From assembly GCA_015232795.1 (NCBI GenBank), contig JADFYX010000170.1:1-5602 (forward strand): a DNA stretch of 5,602 nucleotides. Reading direction: 5' to 3'. The DNA comes from Magnetococcales bacterium. GTDB lineage: Bacteria; Pseudomonadota; Magnetococcia; Magnetococcales; JADFYX01. The notes under the pieces are model-generated. The model had not been told where the DNA came from. It saw only the letters and a program-made list of their open reading frames with translations, and made no database searches. Of the stretch, positions 1 through 5,602 are shown one piece after another. Position 1 is the first letter of the stretch, and every line of letters begins with the position of its first letter. The translations under genes and the position numbers were made by a program.

Positions 1-1276
1 AGATATCCAGGCCGATCACCTCTTCTTCTTCTTCTACTCTTAGACCCATTATTGCTTTTACTATGACTAAGATGATTGCGGTGGCTATTGCACAGTATAT
101 TGCTGTTGCTACTACACCTAAACCTTGCGCCCAGACTTGACCGCCTATTGTGGTAATGCCATCACCAAAGCCGGAACCACCTAGGCTGGTTGCAGCGAAT
201 ACCCCTGTAAGCAGTGCTCCTACAATACCCCCTATACCGTGTACACCAAAGGCATCTAGTGAGTCGTCGTAACCCATCATTCTCTTTAAGCTGGTTGCAC
301 CCCAGAAACATACTGCACCAGATGCAAAACCGATTGCTAATGCTCCCATTGGGCCAACATAACCTGATGCTGGTGTGATTGCTACCAGCCCACCAACCGC
401 ACCTGTTACAATACCCAGAGCACTTGGTTTACCATGTTTCATCCATTCAACAAACATCCAGGACATTGCAGCAGCGGCAGCAGCGATTTGGGTTACAGCC
501 ATTGCCATGCCAGCAGTGCCGTCCGCAGCTAGTTCACTGCCTGCATTAAAACCAAACCAGCCTACCCACAACATACCAGTACCAGTTACAGTCAAGGTTA
601 GATTGTGTGGAGCCATGTGAGTTGTGGGATAACCTTTGCGTTTGCCCAACATAATAGCAGTAACCAAACCTGCTATACCTGCGTTGATATGAACAACAGT
701 TCCTCCTGCAAAATCCAAAACACCGTGGCTACTCATCCAACCACCGCCCCATACCCAATGGCAGACAGGCAGATAGACCAAAGTTACCCAAAGAGTTAAA
801 AATACCAGCATTGAGGAGAATTTCATCCGTTCAGCAAAAGCACCAACAATCAATGCTGGAGTAATAATGGCAAATGTCATTTGAAAGACCATAAAGACTG
901 TCTCAGGGATAGTACCACTCAAACTATCCACTTTAACACCTAGCAAAAATGCCTTATCAAATCCACCAATCAGCCAATTTGCCGAACCTCCGTCACCAAA
1001 GGCCATGCTGTAGCCGTAGACAGTCCAGACAATAGTCATAAGCGCGGTAATAGCAAAACATTGCATCAAAATAGAAAGCACGTTTTTAGACCGCACCATA
1101 CCTGCATAAAAAAGTGATAAACCAGGGATGGTCATAAAAAGAACCAACACTGTTGATATTAACATCCAGGCGGTATCACCTGAGTCTAATTTATCTTCTG
1201 CCATTGCCAAAGCCGGAAGTAGTAACGCTGCCCCGCCAATACCTATTGTTGCAATCCGTTTTTTAAACATATTCAT
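1..1276 (-). CDS. amtB: AmtB ammonium transporter, C-terminal end cut by window edge
   Basis: This is an inner-membrane Amt/Mep/Rh-family channel that takes up ammonium. 425 residues are visible, and the last ten or so codons lie beyond position 1. The start at 1276 (Met-Asn-Met-Phe-Lys-Lys) has an AAGGAG ribosome site at 1294-1289, and it begins a signal peptide ending Leu-Ala-Met-Ala, with likely cleavage after residue 26. Numbered with an offset of 28 from mature E. coli AmtB, every key residue is present: the Phe gate (F135, F243), the ammonium-recruitment site (W176, S247), the conserved D188, and the pore twin histidines H196 and H346. The cytoplasmic tail keeps the Gly-Leu-Asp motif near residues 422-424, expected before the final PII-contact segment. 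A run of five Glu (415-419) precedes it. The gene is downstream of glnK in the same operon, so PII-controlled gating is expected. The identification is firm. Confidence 0.97.
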   Translation of the reverse strand, partial: MNMFKKRIATIGIGGAALLLPALAMAEDKLDSGDTAWMLISTVLVLFMTIPGLSLFYAGMVRSKNVLSILMQCFAITALMTIVWTVYGYSMAFGDGGSANWLIGGFDKAFLLGVKVDSLSGTIPETVFMVFQMTFAIITPALIVGAFAERMKFSSMLVFLTLWVTLVYLPVCHWVWGGGWMSSHGVLDFAGGTVVHINAGIAGLVTAIMLGKRKGYPTTHMAPHNLTLTVTGTGMLWVGWFGFNAGSELAADGTAGMAMAVTQIAAAAAAMSWMFVEWMKHGKPSALGIVTGAVGGLVAITPASGYVGPMGALAIGFASGAVCFWGATSLKRMMGYDDSLDAFGVHGIGGIVGALLTGVFAATSLGGSGFGDGITTIGGQVWAQGLGVVATAIYCAIATAIILVIVKAIMGLRVEEEEEVIGLDI

Positions 1277-1288
1277 GATTTTTCAGAT

Positions 1289-1294
1289 CTCCTT
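1289..1294 (-). promoter_or_regulatory. Ribosome binding site of amtB
   Basis: AAGGAG reads on the minus strand 12 bases before the ATG at 1276. The spacing is slightly long, but the next in-frame ATG (codon 3) would be farther still, so this site supports the first ATG as the start. Confidence 0.7.
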
Positions 1295-1313
1295 ATTTCC
1301 AATCGTATTGAAC

Positions 1314-1652
1314 TTATAAAACAGCATGACCACTCTCACCTGTACGAATTCGCACCGCTTGGGTAAGATCTGTGACAAAAATCTTGCCATCACCAATTTT
1401 TCCGGTACGGGCTGCTTGTTGAATTACTTCAATAACTTGATCGACTATTTCATCATTTACAGCAACCTCAAGTTTAATTTTGGGTAGAAAATCTACTTGA
1501 TACTCAGCTCCACGATATAATTCTGTATGGCCCTTTTGTCGACCAAATCCCCGCACTTCAGATGCGGTCATTCCTGTTACCCCAACAGAGGTTAACGCTT
1601 CACGAACATCGTCCTGTTTAAACGGTTTTATTATGGCGACTACCCATTTCAT
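1314..1652 (-). CDS. glnK: Nitrogen regulatory PII protein GlnK
   Basis: A complete 112-residue PII protein, the canonical length. PII trimers sense ATP/ADP and 2-oxoglutarate, are uridylylated under nitrogen limitation, and in the unmodified state insert their T-loops into AmtB to block ammonium entry. The T-loop is intact, including the uridylylation target Y51 in the Tyr-Arg-Gly-Ala-Glu-Tyr motif and Q39 for 2-oxoglutarate binding. Nucleotide-binding positions K58, G87, K90, R101 and R103 are all present, and both PII signature stretches are recognisable (residues 46-51 and 83-96). The ATG at 1652 has an AAAGAGGA ribosome site 8 bases upstream (1668-1661). The gene ends 37 bases before amtB, and this linkage is why I call it GlnK rather than GlnB. 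By sequence alone the two paralogues are hard to tell apart. Confidence 0.95.
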   Translation of the reverse strand: MKWVVAIIKPFKQDDVREALTSVGVTGMTASEVRGFGRQKGHTELYRGAEYQVDFLPKIKLEVAVNDEIVDQVIEVIQQAARTGKIGDGKIFVTDLTQAVRIRTGESGHAVL

Positions 1653-1660
1653 AATGTTTT

Positions 1661-1668
1661 TCCTCTTT
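1661..1668 (-). promoter_or_regulatory. Ribosome binding site of glnK
   Basis: AAAGAGGA on the minus strand lies 8 bases before the glnK ATG at 1652. This is standard spacing and fixes the start. Confidence 0.7.
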
Positions 1669-1691
1669 CTAAAAAAATAAATACAAACTTC

Positions 1692-1717
1692 GATGTTTTA
1701 TCATCCTGATAAACATC
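1692..1717 (-). promoter_or_regulatory. Inverted repeat in the glnK leader
   Basis: GATGTTTTATCA (1692-1703) and TGATAAACATC (1707-1717) are complementary apart from one extra T in the left arm, around a three-base centre. The start point predicted from the sigma-54 promoter, about 1712, falls inside the right arm. Only part of the hairpin would therefore be transcribed, which favours a protein-binding dyad over an RNA stem. The role is unknown. Confidence 0.5.
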
Positions 1718-1722
1718 TATAC

Positions 1723-1738
1723 GGCAACTACAGTGCCA
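1723..1738 (-). promoter_or_regulatory. Sigma-54 (-24/-12) promoter of glnK-amtB
   Basis: On the minus strand TGGCAC (1738-1733) and TTGCC (1727-1723) are separated by five bases. They match the sigma-54 consensus TGGCAC-N5-TTGCW, with the invariant GG and GC at correct spacing. Transcription should begin near 1712, giving a leader of about 60 bases before glnK. glnK-amtB is a classic NtrC- and RpoN-dependent operon, so sequence and context agree. This implies induction when nitrogen is scarce. Confidence 0.88.
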
Positions 1739-2039
1739 GAGGTTTGAAGAGTTTGATTTTACAGACAAATCGATTAAACAAACTTAAAATCCATTTGGCT
1801 AACTATTAAGAACTGCTTAAAAAACAGGCAGTAAAATACAGATGCCTGCAAACTTGCGCACAAAATTTAATCAACATGAAGAGAAAAAACTGCTGAGTAT
1901 TATTAGATGCATGAGTAAATATATTTTGATACATATCTAGCAAAAGAAAAATTCCTTTTTGGATCAAAGATATAAGAGCAAAAAAATCTAACAAACAAAA
2001 TATATGGAGTTGTTATGTAGGGAGACTTCCGGTGTCTAT

Positions 2040-2068
2040 TTGATTGTGATAGAATGGGTTTTTATGAT
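2040..2068 (+). promoter_or_regulatory. Predicted sigma-70 promoter for the zorA-like gene
   Basis: TTGATT (2040-2045, four of six consensus bases) and TATGAT (2063-2068, five of six) are separated by exactly 17 bases. Transcription would start near 2075, leaving a leader of about 107 bases before the ATG at 2182. It is the best plus-strand promoter I can see in the gap. In AT-rich DNA such matches arise by chance, hence moderate confidence. Confidence 0.5.
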
Positions 2069-2084
2069 ATTGAAACCTAGAAAT

Positions 2085-2099
2085 GGTAGTTGAACTACC
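2085..2099 (+). promoter_or_regulatory. Perfect 15-base palindrome, candidate operator
   Basis: GGTAGTT (2085-2091) and AACTACC (2093-2099) form perfect 7-base arms around one G. The dyad lies about 10-25 bases after the predicted start point of the zorA-like transcript, a common place for a repressor operator. A one-base centre cannot form a good RNA hairpin loop without unpairing the inner bases, so DNA binding by a dimeric regulator is more plausible. No regulator gene is visible. Confidence 0.45.
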
Positions 2100-2140
2100 T
2101 GTATTATGAGATGTGCTGTTTTTGGTTTTAAGATAATTGT

Positions 2141-2156
2141 CCGGCATCGTTGCTGG
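2141..2156 (+). promoter_or_regulatory. Small leader hairpin before the zorA-like gene
   Basis: CCGGCA (2141-2146) can pair with TGCTGG (2151-2156) over six pairs, one of them G-U, with a four-base loop TCGT. It ends 25 bases before the start codon. It lacks a T-tract, so it is not an intrinsic terminator. It may be incidental. Confidence 0.3.
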
Positions 2157-2181
2157 AAGCCTACTTTAATGGGTATTTTGC

Positions 2182-5100
2182 ATGCGTAAGGCTCGGTCTA
2201 CCTTTCTATCTTCTCTGGTCTCAACATGTTGGGCTGTAACTCTGTTAGGAATGTCTCTTTTTGCAGGGTATGAGGTTCTAAAAGTAGTGGAGATATCCTC
2301 CCTACCCGGACTAAACTATCTACCTGCGTTTTTACTCACCCCATTAACTACCCAAACCGAACACACCATCATAATCACCTTAGCGGCGGTAATTACCGGT
2401 TTTACTGTTCTGTTTGTGTTTGGCTATGTGGCAAAAGCCATTATTGATGCTCTACGTCTATCTATCGTTAGCAGATCTTTAAAAAGTTTTAGAAATGCCG
2501 GTAGAATGGAAGATCTCAACTCTAACATTACCGAATGGCATTGGTGGGTCTACCCCCTCTTCTCCCGCCTGTGGAGAGAATTTGCTGAAACCCTGCACCG
2601 CCAGCCCAATCCAGATAACAGAGATGGAGACAGCAGCGTCCTATACAGGGCCACAATGCCTGCTGAAATTATTTTTAATGTTCAAACATTGGTTGATATC
2701 CCCCTTCGAGTAGAGTTTTTTCGCCATCTGCCGGGCATCCTCACCGGGGCAGGTATCGTCAGCACCTTTGCCGGTATTTTGGTTGGCCTAACAGAGTTTA
2801 ACCCAGTTGTAGTTGCAGCGTTGGTCACACAAGAGCTGAAAAATTTATTTGTCGGTGTCTCCACCGCTTTTGTTGCCAGCTTTTTTGCCATTTTTACCGC
2901 CATAATCATAACCGTTATAGAAAAACTGATTCTCCAGTGGCGTTATAGCCAAGTTGTGAGACTGCAAGGCTTTTTAGATGACTGCTTTAAGGCCGGAGTT
3001 GAACCGGAATATCTTGCCAAACTGGTTGAAAATGGCGATTCCGGTCTGCATCGCATAGAGGCTGGCCTTACAAAACTGGCAGACTCCATTAACTCGACGG
3101 GCAAAGAGGAGCAAAACACTAAAAACCTTGAGGCCATGATCGTTCGTTTAAGCGAAACTTTGGCGGTAGACCGCAAAGAGACCGTTGAAGCTCTCGATTT
3201 AGCCATTCGCGAAGGATTTTCAGGCCCGTTAAGGGTTATCTCAAAAGCTGTTGAACTTACTTTAAAAGAGCAGAGCAGACGACAAGAAGAGATACGCAAC
3301 CTGGAGAACCGCCTTGCTGGTTTTGGTGAACGCATGGATGTTGCCTTACGCGAACTTGCCCGGGGAATGACAGGTTTTAATGAGGCAATACAAAGACTTG
3401 ATGAGACTCATGGTTCGAGCTTAGAAAAAATAACCACCACACTATCAGATAGCAAAACAGAACAATCAACAGAACCAAGTGCTGATATACGCTATTTTCA
3501 AACCATTGCCGAAGAGCTAAAAGAGCTTAGGCATGATAAAAATCGAGATAGTGACGTACACAACAAACAGTCTGAAGAGCTGGTGGTAGATTTTAGCAAT
3601 AGACTGCAAGAGACCCTTGCCTCTTTTACCCAGCAACTCCCCACTCAAGATGGCATGAAGCAACTTGTTGAGCTGCTAAAACAAGGCAGCAATGCTGGTA
3701 TAACTGAAGCTAAAGAGTCTGCCAAATCCATTGTAGCAGCCATTGAAAATAGTGGTGATAGACAAGAAAACACTCTTCTCGACGCTATTAACGCCCTGGA
3801 ATCTGCTACTGCTGCCCGTCTTGAAGATTCTACTGACAAAGTGACTAAATCCATAACTGATATCATAAGCACAGCGATGGATAGTGAAGTAAAAGAGATA
3901 AAAGAGGCAGTTACAGGTGCAGCACAGGATATTATAGCTACAAACGACACCCCATCGGCTGAAGAGATTATCATGGCTATTGGTACTGCCAGCTCTCGTC
4001 AAGAGGATATAATGACCGATATTCTCAAAGCGTTGCAGGCCAATATTGCAGCTAACAAAAAACCTGAAGAAGAGGTCAGGGTAATAAAAGAGGCCATATC
4101 TGAAGCAGCCCAAGAATTTTTAGCAAAAAATGATGCTCCCACTACCCAACAAATTATTGGTGCCATTGGTACGGCAAACTCTCGCCAAGAGAGTATAATG
4201 AACGATATTTTAAGGGCGTTAGAGAATAATATTGCAGCCACTCCCAAGCTCTCCAGCCAAGAACTTAGCGATGCTATCAACAGCAGCATCAACAGTGCAG
4301 TTGCCGATAGCTCAGAGGGACTTAAAGAGGCAGTTACACAAGCTGCGGTTAACATTCTCAAACAAAAAGATGAATCTCCACCTGTTGAGCATTTAATAAC
4401 AGCCATTGGCAACGCCAACTTACGGCAAGAAGCCATTATGGCAAATATTCTTAATGAGTTAGAAAAGAGCAACTCAAAACAGACAACCACTTTTGCCAAT
4501 GAAGCACCTCAAACCCCAACAAGCAACAAAGATACCTTCCCAATTCAAGATATTATAGCAGCCATTGGCAACGCAAAATCCAGCCAAGAGGCAATAATGG
4601 CCAATATTCTTGAAATGTTACAGAGCAAAACCAATGATACTCCTACCCTCTCTTCCATGGAGATTACAGACTCTATCAAAGAGAGCATTAAAAGTGCTAT
4701 TGCCGACTCCTCCCAAAATATAAAAGAGTCGGTAACAGAGGCAGCAATTGATATTTTATCGTCCAAAGAAGATGGCCCATCTACTCAAGAGATAATTTAC
4801 GCCATTGAAAAAACCAATTCAAATCAAGAATTTTTGATGGATAACATGCTCAAAGCGTTGGAAGCCAGATTGGCAGATAATGAAGACCAAACAGCCCAAG
4901 GCATACTTGCCGCAATTAGTAGTTCCAACTCAAATCAAGAAGCAATAATTGCTGAAATGCTGCAAGCACTGGATGCAAAAAATGTTTCGGGTAGCAACCT
5001 ATCGACCCAAGATATTGCTGATTCCATATCAGAAACAATAACCAAATCAGTAACCGACTCTATAACCAACTCCATCACCAACTCTGTTAACGATGCCATG

Positions 5101-5602
5101 GCTGAAAACTCCCAAAGCATTAAAGATGCAGTATCGGAGGTGGCTATGGATGTGCTTTCTCTCTCTGAACCTCCACCATCTACGGATGAGATTATTTCGG
5201 CTATTCAAAACACGACATCCAATCAAGAGAATTTAATGGCGCAAATTCTCCACACATTGGAGCGTAAAACAGTAGAGGTTCCCCAAGTATCCGCTGAGGA
5301 GATTAGCAATTCAATTGCCATGAGCATCGATGATGCCATGGACAACAACTCCGATAGCATTAAAAAAGCGGTTAAAAAAGCGATTAAAGAGACATTTTCT
5401 GACAATGATGCCCCAACACAACAAGAGATAATAGCAGCTATTCAACAGGCTACCATCCAGCAAGAGACTGGAATGAACAAAATTCTTAAAGAACTTACCA
5501 AACAAACATCTGCCGACATACAAAAATCAGCCGAAGAGATTACAGAAACTTTAACTGAACAGATTAACAGTGCGATGTTTGAGAGCTCCCAAGAGATTAA
5601 AA
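2182..5602 (+). CDS. zorA: ZorA-like MotA/ExbB-family motor protein with giant repeat tail, 3' end beyond window
   Basis: An open frame of 1140 codons without a stop. It runs off the right edge. Four membrane helices are predicted at about residues 9-34, 62-88, 181-206 and 222-250, the MotA/TolQ/ExbB proton-channel layout with N and C termini in the cytoplasm. Before helix 3, Met-Pro-Ala-Glu (159-162) and Phe-Phe-Arg-His-Leu-Pro-Gly (179-185) resemble ZorA of the Zorya anti-phage system. T195 in helix 3 and S233 in helix 4 occupy the polar proton-path positions of the family. ZorA forms a pentameric stator around ZorB and is thought to pass a signal through its cytoplasmic tail to nuclease effectors. 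Here residues 251-510 look like a helical linker (no Trp after 253, no Cys after 268), and from 512 the tail is built of repeats. The ATG at 2182 follows an in-frame TAA (2167), with only a weak GGG ribosome site. The superfamily is near certain. The Zorya assignment is likely but needs the downstream genes; another MotA/ExbB-type long-tailed protein is the alternative. Confidence 0.8.
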   Translation, partial: MRKARSTFLSSLVSTCWAVTLLGMSLFAGYEVLKVVEISSLPGLNYLPAFLLTPLTTQTEHTIIITLAAVITGFTVLFVFGYVAKAIIDALRLSIVSRSLKSFRNAGRMEDLNSNITEWHWWVYPLFSRLWREFAETLHRQPNPDNRDGDSSVLYRATMPAEIIFNVQTLVDIPLRVEFFRHLPGILTGAGIVSTFAGILVGLTEFNPVVVAALVTQELKNLFVGVSTAFVASFFAIFTAIIITVIEKLILQWRYSQVVRLQGFLDDCFKAGVEPEYLAKLVENGDSGLHRIEAGLTKLADSINSTGKEEQNTKNLEAMIVRLSETLAVDRKETVEALDLAIREGFSGPLRVISKAVELTLKEQSRRQEEIRNLENRLAGFGERMDVALRELARGMTGFNEAIQRLDETHGSSLEKITTTLSDSKTEQSTEPSADIRYFQTIAEELKELRHDKNRDSDVHNKQSEELVVDFSNRLQETLASFTQQLPTQDGMKQLVELLKQGSNAGITEAKESAKSIVAAIENSGDRQENTLLDAINALESATAARLEDSTDKVTKSITDIISTAMDSEVKEIKEAVTGAAQDIIATNDTPSAEEIIMAIGTASSRQEDIMTDILKALQANIAANKKPEEEVRVIKEAISEAAQEFLAKNDAPTTQQIIGAIGTANSRQESIMNDILRALENNIAATPKLSSQELSDAINSSINSAVADSSEGLKEAVTQAAVNILKQKDESPPVEHLITAIGNANLRQEAIMANILNELEKSNSKQTTTFANEAPQTPTSNKDTFPIQDIIAAIGNAKSSQEAIMANILEMLQSKTNDTPTLSSMEITDSIKESIKSAIADSSQNIKESVTEAAIDILSSKEDGPSTQEIIYAIEKTNSNQEFLMDNMLKALEARLADNEDQTAQGILAAISSSNSNQEAIIAEMLQALDAKNVSGSNLSTQDIADSISETITKSVTDSITNSITNSVNDAMAENSQSIKDAVSEVAMDVLSLSEPPPSTDEIISAIQNTTSNQENLMAQILHTLERKTVEVPQVSAEEISNSIAMSIDDAMDNNSDSIKKAVKKAIKETFSDNDAPTQQEIIAAIQQATIQQETGMNKILKELTKQTSADIQKSAEEITETLTEQINSAMFESSQEIK
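3715..5496 (+). repeat. Nine copies of a ~28-residue Gln-Glu module in the tail
   Basis: Degenerate protein-level repeats lie within the zorA-like gene at residues 512-539, 591-618, 653-680, 733-760, 786-813, 866-893, 903-930, 999-1026 and 1078-1105. Each shows an Ile-rich start, Ala-Ile, then a Gln-Glu pair and a hydrophobic helix ending near Leu. The Gln-Glu pair is in all nine. Pro stands at the first position in six copies and directly after it in the fifth. Successive Gln spacings are 79, 62, 80, 53, 80, 37, 96 and 79 residues. The fourth and fifth copies are the most alike, also in DNA (4397-4455 against 4559-4614), which suggests the latest duplication. The other copies have diverged in DNA, so the array is old. 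Confidence 0.9.
3841..5602 (+). repeat. Second, alternating tail module (Ser..Ile-Lys-Glu-Ala-Val type)
   Basis: Between the Gln-Glu modules a second helical unit recurs at about residues 554-585, 631-647 (shortened), 700-726, 823-859, 940-992 (expanded), 1036-1072 and 1116 to the window edge. Its common core is Ser-x-x-Ile-Lys-Glu-Ala-Val followed by Ala-Ala and a hydrophobic end. It is absent between the fourth and fifth and between the sixth and seventh Gln-Glu modules, which explains the short 53- and 37-residue intervals. The last copy is cut by the window edge, so the array continues. Confidence 0.8.
5038..5097 (+). repeat. Five tandem 12-base units coding a four-residue repeat
   Basis: Five consecutive 12-base units encode ITKS, VTDS, ITNS, ITNS and VNDA (residues 953-972). 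Units three and four (ATAACCAACTCC and ATCACCAACTCT) differ at two bases. This is a local in-frame expansion within the second tail module and accounts for the longest (96-residue) interval between Gln-Glu modules. Because the unit is a multiple of three, gain or loss alters length without breaking the frame. Confidence 0.75.

Larger units (their letters stand above)
1653..2181. other. Divergent intergenic region between glnK and the zorA-like gene
   Basis: This is a 529-base stretch with no convincing gene. The glnK-proximal part holds the sigma-54 promoter and leader hairpin. The zorA-proximal part holds a sigma-70-like promoter, a palindrome and a small hairpin. Between them, roughly 1800-2010, the DNA is strongly AT-rich with many A and T tracts. 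It contains a short inverted repeat (CAGGCA at 1825-1830 against TGCCTG at 1843-1848) and a weak NtrC half-site-like stretch at about 1857-1873. The AT-rich part would suit an upstream activator or DNA-bending region for glnK, but no complete NtrC site is visible. Confidence 0.6.

Noticed and set aside
19..37. CTT trinucleotide run as a phase-variation tract
   Set aside because: The unit is three bases and encodes a Glu run in AmtB, so slippage would not switch the frame.
375..1319. Plus-strand open frames opposite amtB
   Set aside because: The minus-strand frame encodes a full AmtB with all key residues, so these are shadows.
1825..1848. Inverted repeat as an intrinsic terminator
   Set aside because: The arms are only six bases with a 12-base loop and no T-tract, and no gene ends nearby on either strand.
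1857..1873. Possible NtrC binding site upstream of glnK
   Set aside because: Only one half resembles the consensus. The other half does not match, so it cannot be called as a feature.
1806..1994. 62-codon minus-strand open frame with hydrophobic content
   Set aside because: It would need a TTG start without a ribosome site, sits in AT-rich DNA, and its hydrophobicity is expected from T-rich codons.
2682..5523. Several minus-strand open frames opposite the large gene
   Set aside because: They are antisense shadows of the repetitive coding frame. Their Ser/Ala/Ile-rich sequences mirror the repeats and they lack ribosome sites.
3715..5602. Chemoreceptor or apolipoprotein-like helical domain in the tail
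   Set aside because: The Ala/Ser/Glu-rich helices look superficially similar, but the conserved chemoreceptor hairpin tip is absent and the Gln-Glu module period does not fit either family.
3715..5602. CRISPR array or DNA-level direct repeats
   Set aside because: The repeats are degenerate in DNA and conserved only as protein within one open frame.

Overview
The window looks like chromosomal DNA of a moderately AT-rich proteobacterium, most likely a gammaproteobacterium. I infer this from the close match of the PII and ammonium-transporter proteins to the enterobacterial type and from the glnK-amtB gene order behind a sigma-54 promoter. The exact lineage cannot be read from the sequence.

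Layout: (1) Positions 1-1652, minus strand, hold a two-gene nitrogen operon. glnK (PII signalling protein, complete) is followed after a 37-base gap by amtB (ammonium transporter), which lacks only its last ten or so codons at the left edge. (2) Positions 1653-2181 are a divergent intergenic region of 529 bases. It holds a very good sigma-54 (-24/-12) promoter for glnK-amtB, a hairpin near the predicted glnK start point, a sigma-70-like promoter facing right, and a perfect 15-base palindrome just after that promoter's expected start point. (3) From 2182 to the right edge, plus strand, runs one uninterrupted reading frame of at least 1140 codons without a stop.

The large protein is the item of interest. 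Its first ~250 residues form a four-helix MotA/TolQ/ExbB-type proton-channel module with strong resemblance to ZorA, the membrane motor subunit of the Zorya anti-phage system. The rest is a very long, repetitive, predicted helical cytoplasmic tail. The tail contains nine copies of a ~28-residue module with an invariant Gln-Glu pair, alternating with a second ~35-residue module. Where both modules are present the composite period is 79-80 residues. The prototype type I ZorA is, from memory, about 700 residues in total, so this is an unusually long, modularly built version, and it is still incomplete at the window edge.

How the parts relate: glnK and amtB act together, PII plugging the transporter when nitrogen is plentiful. 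The ZorA-like gene is divergent and unrelated in function. It probably begins a defence operon whose partner genes (zorB and effectors) would lie to the right, outside the window.
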